A stretch of DNA of 64,000 bases, taken from NCBI RefSeq assembly GCF_028898945.1, contig NZ_CP118607.1, positions 3,086,001 to 3,150,000 on the forward strand. The letters run 5' to 3'. Numbering within the stretch: position 1 is the first letter of the stretch; each line of letters starts with the position of its first letter. Positions 57,283-64,000 of this stretch are shown piece after piece. Both the position numbers and the translations under genes were made by a program. The notes under the pieces are model-generated. The model was given only the letters and a program-made list of their open reading frames with translations. It was not told where the DNA came from and did no database searches. The stretch comes from Pseudomonas sp. PSKL.D1 (GTDB lineage Bacteria > Pseudomonadota > Gammaproteobacteria > Pseudomonadales > Pseudomonadaceae).

Positions 57283-58548
57283 ATGCCATCCGCAATTCGC
57301 ATCACCCCCACCCTGCTGTTGGCCCTGGCCAGCACCACCGCCCTGGCCGAGGGCGACCTGATGAACCGCAGCACCATGACCGGCGACTGGGGCGGCCTGC
57401 GCCATCAACTGGAAGACGACGGCATCAAGTTCACTGGCGACTACAGCGGCGAAACCGCCTACAACGCGCACGGCGGCCTGCACCGCTCGGCACGCTATTC
57501 GCAAAACCTGAAGCTGGGCGTGCAGTTCGACCTGTCGAAACTCTACGGCCTGGACAACGGCGGCAAGGTGCAACTGACCATCAACGACCGCCGCGGCAAC
57601 AGCGCCTCCGAAGACCTGGTGGGCAACCGCCTGCCGATCCAGGAAAACTACGGCGGCCTGTACACCCGCCTGACCGAGCTGAGCTACGAGCGCCAGTTCA
57701 CCCCGGCGCTCAACGTCAAGCTTGGCTACATGGCCATGGGCAACGACATCGGCGTGCTGGACACCGGCATCCTGTGCAACTTCATGAACGCCGGCTTCTG
57801 CGGCCACCCGCTGAACATGTCCGGCGGCAGCGGCTGGACCAACTACCCCAACGCCCACCTGGGCATGCGCGTGAAGTACGACTTCACACCGTCCTGGCAG
57901 CTGCGTGTGGCCGCGTTCAACGTCGACCCCGAAAGCAACGGCAACTCCAGCCGCGCCTGGCACCTTGGCCCCAAGCACACCACCGGTACCGTGGTGCCTG
58001 TGGAGCTGGTGTACAAGCTGCAGGGTGAATTGCCGGGCGAGTACAAGCTGGGCTACTACTACGACAGCTCCGACGTTAAACGCATCGGCAGCGATGACGA
58101 AGTGTCCGGCCGTGGCGGCCATTACCTGGTCCTCGACCAGGCGGTGTGGAACGACCCGGGCATGCCGGGGCGCAGCCTGCATGCCTTTGGCCAGTACTCG
58201 GCATCGAGCAAGGCCGCTTCGCCGTTCACCAAGTGGTACGGCACTGGCGTGGTGCTGTACAAGCCGTTCGAAGGCCGCCCGCGCGACACCCTGGCCCTGG
58301 GCTATGGCCGCGCCGTGCCTAACCCCCGCAGCCGCGATGTGCTGGAAGATGCCGCCTTCAATGCCGGCGAGCAGTTCCCGAACATCGACAGTGCCGAGCA
58401 ACTGATCGAGCTGAGCTACGGCTACCAGGCCACGCCGTGGCTGAACCTGCGCCCGGATGTGCAATACATCATCGAGCCGGGTGCGTTCTCGGGGCAGGAC
58501 ATCGACAACGCATTGGTGGTTGGTCTGCAGGTCAAGGCCAGCTTCTGA
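57283..58548 (+). CDS. oprB: Carbohydrate-selective porin OprB
   Basis: 421 residues with a signal peptide ending ALA (22 residues). MTGDWGGLRHQLEDDGI opening and LQVKASF outer-membrane ending are OprB family features; 16-strand barrel. Allows glucose and other sugars across the outer membrane, feeding Gcd encoded 128 bases upstream. Followed by a strong terminator. Confidence 0.92.
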   Translation: MPSAIRITPTLLLALASTTALAEGDLMNRSTMTGDWGGLRHQLEDDGIKFTGDYSGETAYNAHGGLHRSARYSQNLKLGVQFDLSKLYGLDNGGKVQLTINDRRGNSASEDLVGNRLPIQENYGGLYTRLTELSYERQFTPALNVKLGYMAMGNDIGVLDTGILCNFMNAGFCGHPLNMSGGSGWTNYPNAHLGMRVKYDFTPSWQLRVAAFNVDPESNGNSSRAWHLGPKHTTGTVVPVELVYKLQGELPGEYKLGYYYDSSDVKRIGSDDEVSGRGGHYLVLDQAVWNDPGMPGRSLHAFGQYSASSKAASPFTKWYGTGVVLYKPFEGRPRDTLALGYGRAVPNPRSRDVLEDAAFNAGEQFPNIDSAEQLIELSYGYQATPWLNLRPDVQYIIEPGAFSGQDIDNALVVGLQVKASF

Positions 58549-58550
58549 TG

Positions 58551-58581
58551 GTTCAGGGCCGGCGTTTTTGCCGGCCCTGAA
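58551..58581 (+). terminator. Terminator of oprB
   Basis: TTCAGGGCCGGC-GTTTTT-GCCGGCCCTGAA hairpin directly after the stop codon. Confidence 0.8.
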
Positions 58582-58654
58582 ATCCGGGTTTCTACTGGCA
58601 CCCCCTCGCCCGGCGGTCTTTACTCTTCCACTTGTCCTGTGGAGAGCACGCCCC

Positions 58655-60157
58655 ATGACCACCGCAACGGAAGGCAAACTCAACGTCTGGGCGCTTACCG
58701 CCCTGGTTGTCGGCTCGATGGTTGGCGCCGGCATCTTCTCCCTCCCCGCCACCTTCGGCCGCGCCACCGGTGGCCTGGGCGCGATCATCGCCTGGTGCAT
58801 CGCAGGTGCGGGCATGCTCATGCTGGCCTTCGTTTTCCAGACACTCGCCCGCCGCCGCCCCGACCTGGATTCCGGCATCTACGCCTACGCCAGCGCAGGC
58901 TTTGGCAGTTACCTGGGCTTCGCTTCGGCCTTTGGCTTCTGGGCCGGCACCTGCATCGGCAACGTGTCGTATTTCATCCTTATCAAATCCACCCTCGGTG
59001 CGTTCTTCCCGGTGTTTGGCGACGGCAATACCGTGGCCGCCATTGCCGCGTCGTCGGTATTGCTGTGGGCTTTCCACTTCCTGGTGATGCGCGGGGTGCA
59101 GCAAGCAGCCGTGATCAACACCATCGCCACCGTGGCGAAGATGATCCCGATCCTGGTGTTCATCGTGGTGATCATCGCGGCCTTTGACAGCGACCTGTTC
59201 TCGCTCAACTTCTGGGGCACCGCTGCCGCAGGGCCGGCAGCGGACCTTGCGCACCTGGACGACTATGGCCGCGTCGGCCATGCCGCCGCCGAGATGGTGC
59301 CGCCGGACGAGTTGCTGTTCGAGCAGGTGCGCAGCACCATGCTGGTGACCGTGTTCGTGTTTTTGGGCATCGAAGGGGCCAGCGTCTACTCGCGCTATGC
59401 CCGCAACCGCCGCGATGTGGGCATTGCCACGGTGCTGGGTTTCGTCGGCGTGCTGTGCCTGCTGGTGCTGATCACCCTGCTCAGCTACGGGGTGATGCTG
59501 CGCCCGGAGCTGGCGGGCCTGCGCCAACCGTCGATGGCGGGCGTGCTGGAGGCCATCGTGGGCCGCTGGGGGGCAATCTTCATCAGCATCGGTTTGATCA
59601 TTTCGGTGCTGGGCGCGTACCTGTCGTGGACGCTCCTGGCGGCCGAAGTCTTGTATTCGGCAGCCCATGACCAGGCCATGCCGGCCTTCCTTACCCACGA
59701 AAACCCGCATCAGGTGCCGTCTGCCGCGTTGTGGCTGACCACCTTGTTCGTGCAGCTGTTCCTGCTGCTGACGTGGTTCACCGAGTATGCCTTTACCCTG
59801 GCATTGGAACTGACCAGTTCATTGACGCTGATCCCGTACCTGCTGGTGGCAGCCTATGCGCTGAAGCTGGCGGTTACCCGGGAAACCTATCAAAACGCAG
59901 CAGCCGAGCGTGGCAAGGATTTGCTCGTCGCCCTGCTGGCCACGGCTTACGCGGTGTTGATGGTATGGGCTGGCGGGCTGAAATATTTGCTGTTGTCGGC
60001 GGTGATCTACGGGCCGGGGACGGTGCTGTTCATCATGGCTCGCCGGGAGCGTGGCCAACAGGTGTTCACCGGTTTTGAGCGGGCGGTGTTCGGGGTGGTG
60101 GTGCTCGGGGCCGTGGTAGCGGTCTATGGATTGGTCAGTGGCGGGATCGAGATTTGA
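58655..60157 (+). CDS. APC-family basic amino acid/polyamine antiporter (ArcD-like)
   Basis: 500 residues, 12-13 membrane segments. LNVWALTALVVGSMVGAGIFSLP opening and the GIYAYASAGFGSYLGF segment are those of the APA arginine/ornithine-type antiporters. Start set by GGAGAG nine bases upstream. It ends 48 bases from the ArgE-like gene on the opposite strand; a role in supplying that pathway's substrate is possible but they are not an operon. Confidence 0.85.
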   Translation: MTTATEGKLNVWALTALVVGSMVGAGIFSLPATFGRATGGLGAIIAWCIAGAGMLMLAFVFQTLARRRPDLDSGIYAYASAGFGSYLGFASAFGFWAGTCIGNVSYFILIKSTLGAFFPVFGDGNTVAAIAASSVLLWAFHFLVMRGVQQAAVINTIATVAKMIPILVFIVVIIAAFDSDLFSLNFWGTAAAGPAADLAHLDDYGRVGHAAAEMVPPDELLFEQVRSTMLVTVFVFLGIEGASVYSRYARNRRDVGIATVLGFVGVLCLLVLITLLSYGVMLRPELAGLRQPSMAGVLEAIVGRWGAIFISIGLIISVLGAYLSWTLLAAEVLYSAAHDQAMPAFLTHENPHQVPSAALWLTTLFVQLFLLLTWFTEYAFTLALELTSSLTLIPYLLVAAYALKLAVTRETYQNAAAERGKDLLVALLATAYAVLMVWAGGLKYLLLSAVIYGPGTVLFIMARRERGQQVFTGFERAVFGVVVLGAVVAVYGLVSGGIEI

Positions 60158-60162
60158 GGCTG

Positions 60163-60198
60163 AGGGCCTTTTCGCCGTGCAAGCACGCGAAAAGGCCC
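60163..60198. terminator. Bidirectional terminator
   Basis: GGGCCTTTTCG ... CGAAAAGGCCC stem with T/A runs on both arms, between convergent genes. Confidence 0.8.
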
Positions 60199-60205
60199 GC
60201 ACTGC

Positions 60206-61366
60206 TCACCCTTGCCGCAGGTAGTCCGCCAGCCGCAGCAGCATCGCATCGCACCCCTGCAACTGCTCGACACTGACAAACTCGTCCGGCTTGTGGCCCT
60301 GGTCCATGCTGCCTGGGCCACACACCACAGTCGGGATGCCGGCTTGCTCGAACAACCCGCCCTCGGTGCCGAACGCCACTGTGCCGAAATCTTCCGACCC
60401 GCTCAGCATCGCAACCAGCCGCGCGGCTTCGCTGTCGGCCGGGGTGGCCAAACCGGGGTAGGCACTCAAGGGCTCCAGGCGAATCGCACTGGCCGCGTTG
60501 ACCTTGCGCATGCGTGGCAGCAACTCGGCTTCGGCGTAGGTCTGCAGCTGGTCGGCCACGGTCCGGGCCTCGAACCCCGGCAACGCACGCACCTCAAAGT
60601 CAAAGGCGCATTCTTCCGGCACGATGTTCAGCGCCCGGCCGCCTTTGATCACCCCGGTTTGCACGGTGGAGAACGGCGGGTCGAAACGGTCGTCGTGTTG
60701 CTCGGGCCGTGCCAGTTGATCGCCAATCTCGCCCAGCTTGCCAATCAGCCGGGCGGCATACTCGATGGCATTGACCCCATACGGCGCATACGCGGAGTGG
60801 CAGGCGGCGCCATGCACCTGGCAGCGCATGGCCAGCTTGCCTTTGTGGCCGAGCACGGGCTTGAGTTCGGTCGGCTCGCCGATCAGGCACAGGCGCGGTT
60901 TGTTCGGCCGGTGCTCAAGGGCGGCCAGCATCGACCGCACGCCCAGGCAACCGACTTCCTCATCAAAGGAAAATGCCAGGTGCACAGGCATGCGCAACGG
61001 CTGGGCGAGAAACGCCGGCACCGTAGCCAGTACCGAGGCAATGAACCCTTTCATGTCGGCCGTGCCACGGCCATACAGCCGGCCATCGCGCTCACTCAAC
61101 GCAAACGGCTCGACCGTCCAGGCTTGGCCGTCCACCGGCACCACGTCGGTGTGCCCGGACAGCACCACGCCGCCCACATCCTTGGGGCCAATGGTGGCAA
61201 AGAGGTTGGCCTTGGTGCCTTCCGGGTTATGGAACAGCTCGCATTCCACGCCAAGGTCGGCCAGGTAATCGCGGATAAAACCGATCAGTTGCAGGTTGGA
61301 ATCGCGGCTGACCGTGGCAAAGCCGATCAACCGCGCCAGCAACGCGCGGCTGCTGTGCTCACTCAT
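60206..61366 (-). CDS. M20-family deacylase, ArgE-like (acetylornithine deacetylase type)
   Basis: 386 residues. Zn ligands and catalytic residues: LSGHTDVVPVDG, GRGTADMKGF, DEEVGCLG, GEPTEL and a late His in DQGHKPDEFV, as in ArgE/DapE. Cleaves an N-acyl group from an amino acid. It is not in an arg biosynthetic cluster; it is translationally coupled (8-base overlap) to a DUF1028 gene, and probably serves a catabolic pathway rather than arginine synthesis. Confidence 0.85.
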   Translation of the reverse strand: MSEHSSRALLARLIGFATVSRDSNLQLIGFIRDYLADLGVECELFHNPEGTKANLFATIGPKDVGGVVLSGHTDVVPVDGQAWTVEPFALSERDGRLYGRGTADMKGFIASVLATVPAFLAQPLRMPVHLAFSFDEEVGCLGVRSMLAALEHRPNKPRLCLIGEPTELKPVLGHKGKLAMRCQVHGAACHSAYAPYGVNAIEYAARLIGKLGEIGDQLARPEQHDDRFDPPFSTVQTGVIKGGRALNIVPEECAFDFEVRALPGFEARTVADQLQTYAEAELLPRMRKVNAASAIRLEPLSAYPGLATPADSEAARLVAMLSGSEDFGTVAFGTEGGLFEQAGIPTVVCGPGSMDQGHKPDEFVSVEQLQGCDAMLLRLADYLRQG

Positions 61367-62036
61367 CCCCAGGCACCCCATAGCTCGGCGCTGCTGTCGG
61401 GTTCAGGGCGCGGGTGACGTAATCCTGCATCTGTGGGCGGTAGGCTTGCCACAGGCCATCGAGCACGCCGATCGGGTCTTCGTTGGCCCAGTCCACGCGC
61501 AGGTCTACCAGCGGCCAGGTGAGTTCGCCGGCAATTTTCAGCGCGGCCGAGTGCACCGGGCCTGCTTCGCCACCAGCGGCCATCGCCGCGTGCATGGCCG
61601 CCAGCAGGCGGTCAGCCAGGTGCCCGCCGGCCTGCTCGAACGCTTGGACCATGGCCTCGATCACCTCGATCGACGACAGCAGGTTACCGGCCGCCGCGCA
61701 CTGTTCGCCCGCCACCGCGTTGTGTACACCCAGCGCCTCTTTGCCGGTGAACACGGCTACCTGGCCCTGATTGTCGATCACCGTGACCTGGCGGTATTCG
61801 CTCCAGCCGTTGGCACTGAGCACCCGGTCCAGCGCCGCGGCGGGGGGCAGTTGGCCGTGCTCCAGCGCGTCGAGAACCTGCGGGCCAAGGGCCGGCAAGG
61901 TGATGTTCTGCGTGGACACCGCGCCAACGCCTGCGCGTACCCAGGGGCAGCGTGCACCCACGGCGATGCTCGACGAGCTGATGGCGATGCCGACCTGGCC
62001 GGTTTCCTGGCAGCGGCCGATGATGGAAAACGTCAT
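61359..62036 (-). CDS. DUF1028 family protein (Ntn-hydrolase-like)
   Basis: 225 residues. TFSIIGRCQETGQVGIAISSSS start, GARCPWVRAGVGAVSTQN and NAVAGEQCAAAGNLL blocks are diagnostic of DUF1028, distant relatives of N-terminal-nucleophile hydrolases with no established reaction that I know. First gene of the DUF1028-argE unit; divergent from the monooxygenase/Rid unit across 193 bases. The pairing suggests it hydrolyses an amide or imine intermediate. Confidence 0.85.
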   Translation of the reverse strand: MTFSIIGRCQETGQVGIAISSSSIAVGARCPWVRAGVGAVSTQNITLPALGPQVLDALEHGQLPPAAALDRVLSANGWSEYRQVTVIDNQGQVAVFTGKEALGVHNAVAGEQCAAAGNLLSSIEVIEAMVQAFEQAGGHLADRLLAAMHAAMAAGGEAGPVHSAALKIAGELTWPLVDLRVDWANEDPIGVLDGLWQAYRPQMQDYVTRALNPTAAPSYGVPGDE

Positions 62037-62229
62037 GTGAAGCTCCTGTTGTGGTGTCCGATGCCGGGCATTCTGTGCGCAACCTTATGCACCACGAAAC
62101 CAACATTTTCCTGTGGGTTGAGCAGCTAAATACTAATTTCGCGATGCCCCCGGCATCCCTAGTCTGGCTCCAGGCAACGGCGGTCCTCCAAACCGACCTG
62201 ACAAAAACCGCCTGAACAAGGGCTCGGAC

Positions 62230-63549
62230 ATGACACTGAACAACATCGAAATCGACACCCTCGTGGTCGGCGCCGGCCAGGCCGGCGTGGCCATGAGCGA
62301 ACACTTGAGCAAGCTCGGCGTACCGCATCTGGTGCTGGAGCGCAAGCGCATCGCCGAGGCCTGGCGCACCGGCCGCTGGGACTCGCTGGTGGCCAACGGC
62401 CCGGTCTGGCACGACCGCTTCCCGGGCCTGGAATTCAACCTCGACGCCGACGCCTTTGCCGGCAAGGACCAGGTTGCGGATTACTTCGAACAGTACGTAC
62501 GTAAATACAACCTGCCAGTGCGCACCGGCATCGAAGTGAAAAAGGTGGTACGCAACGCAGACCGCCCGGGTTTCACCATCGAAACCAATGAAGGCGTGAT
62601 TCGCGCCAACCGCGTGGTCGCCGCCACCGGCCCGTTCCAGCGCCCGGTCATCCCGGCCATTGCGCCCAAGGATGCCGGCCTGCACCAGATCCACTCCGCC
62701 GCCTACTTCAACCCCGAGCAATTGCCCGAAGGTGCTGTGCTGGTGGTGGGTGCCGGGTCTTCCGGCGTGCAGATCGCTGAAGAACTGATGCGCGCCGGGC
62801 GCCAGGTGTACCTGTCGGTCGGCGCCCACGACCGCCCGCCACGGGCCTACCGCAACCGCGACTTCTGCTGGTGGCTGGGCGTGCTGGGCGAATGGGACGC
62901 GGAAATCGCCAAGCCCGGCCGTGAACACGTGACCATTGCCGTGAGTGGCGCCCGTGGCGGCCACACCGTGGACTTCCGCGCCCTCGCCCACCAAGGCATG
63001 ACCCTGGTCGGCCTGACCCAGTCGTTCGTAAACGGCGTGGCCCGCTTCCAGGACAACCTGGCCGAAAACATCCAGCGTGGCGATGAAAACTACCTGGCGC
63101 TGCTCGACGCCGCCGACGCCTACGTCGAGCGCAACGGCCTCGACCTGCCAGAAGAGCCCGAAGCCCGCAAACGCCTGCCAGACCCGGCCTGCATCACCCA
63201 GCCGCTGCAGCAGCTGGACCTGGCCCAGGCCGGCGTCACCAGCATCATCTGGGCCACCGGTTATGGCGTGGATTTCAGCTGGCTGCAGGTCGACACCTTC
63301 GACGCCAACGGCAAGCCCCAGCACCAGCGCGGCGTGGCCCGCGAGCCGGGTGTGTACTTCCTCGGCCTGCCGTGGCTGTCGCGCCGAGGCTCGTCGTTCA
63401 TCTGGGGCGTGTGGCACGACGCCAAGCACGTGGCCGGCCACATCGCCACCCAACGCACCTACCTGGCTTACCGCGACCGCGAGCAGCGCGAAGCGGATGA
63501 GCAGCAACCTTCCCCGATCAGCAACGTCAGCACCCTCGGAGCCCACTGA
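62230..63549 (+). CDS. FAD-dependent monooxygenase (CzcO/FMO-like)
   Basis: 439 residues. First dinucleotide fold GAGQAG (14-19) for FAD and a second GAGSSG (about 174-179) for NADPH; mid-protein ATGPFQRPVIP linker and a late WATGYGVDFSWL motif. N- or C-oxygenates an unknown substrate. The stop overlaps the Rid start as TGATG, so the two are coupled. No LysR or other regulator gene is adjacent in the window. Confidence 0.87.
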   Translation: MTLNNIEIDTLVVGAGQAGVAMSEHLSKLGVPHLVLERKRIAEAWRTGRWDSLVANGPVWHDRFPGLEFNLDADAFAGKDQVADYFEQYVRKYNLPVRTGIEVKKVVRNADRPGFTIETNEGVIRANRVVAATGPFQRPVIPAIAPKDAGLHQIHSAAYFNPEQLPEGAVLVVGAGSSGVQIAEELMRAGRQVYLSVGAHDRPPRAYRNRDFCWWLGVLGEWDAEIAKPGREHVTIAVSGARGGHTVDFRALAHQGMTLVGLTQSFVNGVARFQDNLAENIQRGDENYLALLDAADAYVERNGLDLPEEPEARKRLPDPACITQPLQQLDLAQAGVTSIIWATGYGVDFSWLQVDTFDANGKPQHQRGVAREPGVYFLGLPWLSRRGSSFIWGVWHDAKHVAGHIATQRTYLAYRDREQREADEQQPSPISNVSTLGAH

Positions 63550-63965
63550 TGCCTACCCATACTCGCATCCGCATGTTCAACACCAAGGTAACCTACCCCA
63601 ACCAGACCCTGGACAACGACCTGTGCCAGGCAGTGCGGGCCGGTAACACGATTTACGTACGTGGCCAGGTTGGCACCGACTTCGAAGGCCGCCTGGTGGG
63701 CCTGGGCGACCCGCGCGCGCAGGCCGAGCAGGCCATGAAGAACGTCAAGCAACTGCTGGAAGAAGCCGGCTCGGACCTGTCGCACATCGTCAAGACCACC
63801 ACCTACATCACCGACCCACGCTTCCGTGAGCCGGTGTACAAGGAAGTGGGCAAATGGCTCAAGGGCGTGTTCCCGATTTCCACCGGGCTGGTGGTGGCGG
63901 GGTTGGCCCAGGCTGAGTGGTTGATGGAGATTGACGTGATTGCGGTGGTGCCGGATCTAGAGTGA
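63549..63965 (+). CDS. Rid-family protein lacking the catalytic arginine
   Basis: 138 residues with a short N-terminal extension before the usual start; a Met at 63573 is an alternative. YjgF fold motifs: IYVRGQVGTD, QAEQAMKNVKQLLEEAG, IVKTTTYITD. Where E. coli RidA has Arg105 (VARLPK) this protein has Gly118 (VAGLAQ), so it belongs with the Arg-less Rid4-7 branches and probably is not a general imine deaminase. Translationally coupled to the monooxygenase, whose unstable product it may handle. Confidence 0.87.
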   Translation: MPTHTRIRMFNTKVTYPNQTLDNDLCQAVRAGNTIYVRGQVGTDFEGRLVGLGDPRAQAEQAMKNVKQLLEEAGSDLSHIVKTTTYITDPRFREPVYKEVGKWLKGVFPISTGLVVAGLAQAEWLMEIDVIAVVPDLE

Positions 63966-63973
63966 TGCCATCG

Positions 63974-63990
63974 GGGGCGCTTTGCGCCCC
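63974..63990 (+). terminator. Terminator hairpin after the Rid gene
   Basis: GGGGCGC-TTT-GCGCCCC stem, 9 bases past the stop. Confidence 0.7.
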
Positions 63991-64000
63991 ATCGCGACTG

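Noticed and set aside
58655-61366. APC antiporter and ArgE-like gene considered as one operon
   Set aside because: They are convergent and separated by a bidirectional terminator.

Overview
Organism: a high-GC gammaproteobacterium, most likely of the Pseudomonas putida group. The evidence is the repeated REP elements of the P. putida type (core GTAGGAGCGGATT.ATCCGCG, usually in facing pairs), PagL, the gcd-oprB pair, a Pseudomonas-type trehalose synthase, and the bktB / 3-hydroxybutyryl-CoA dehydrogenase / TetR / chemosensory gene order. This is ordinary chromosomal metabolic and accessory DNA. I see no rRNA, tRNA, CRISPR array, transposase or prophage. Layout, left: 0-4 kb holds a proVWX-type glycine betaine/proline ABC operon (proX cut by the window edge) with a divergent LysR gene. 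4-9 kb holds housekeeping and envelope genes (lipoprotein hydrolase, lipoprotein, hisN, tandem Usp, pagL, small secreted protein). 8.9-11.2 kb is a LysR/sad pair like E. coli ptrR(yneJ)-sad(yneI). 11.4-15.2 kb is an AraC / thiolase / 3-hydroxyacyl-CoA dehydrogenase / TetR short-chain acyl-CoA cluster. 15.4-22.4 kb is a phosphorelay island (three-receiver hybrid kinase, CheR, CheB, REC-kinase, single receivers) with overlapping genes and no chemoreceptor. Layout, centre: 22.5-31 kb looks like a nitrogen-scavenging island. A cytosine/purine-type permease faces an operon for gamma-glutamylmethylamide synthetase, the three N-methylglutamate synthase subunits and an Amt channel, with a divergent XRE-cupin regulator. 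Both transcription units have good sigma-54 promoter matches and NtrC-like sites, and GAAA-N5-TTTC elements lie beside both divergent promoters of the gmaS/XRE region. 31-36.6 kb holds an EamA exporter, an isochorismatase-fold hydrolase, 5-oxoprolinase PxpABC and a LysR. 36.7-42.9 kb is a complete 3-hydroxybenzoate-to-gentisate-to-fumarate/pyruvate pathway with transporter and divergent LysR. Layout, right: 43-49 kb is a variable region with two paralogous unknown genes, a chimeric gene fossil, an orphan immunity-like gene, and a type VI secretion module (VgrG, Eag/DcrB chaperone, PAAR-HNH effector, SUKH-type immunity). 49.4-58.5 kb carries treS, an autotransporter, gcd (PQQ glucose dehydrogenase) and oprB. 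58.6-64 kb carries an APC amino-acid/polyamine antiporter, then an ArgE-like deacylase plus DUF1028 protein divergent from a flavin monooxygenase plus a Rid protein that lacks the usual catalytic arginine. The last two operons look like one uncharacterised amine/amino-acid catabolic pathway.
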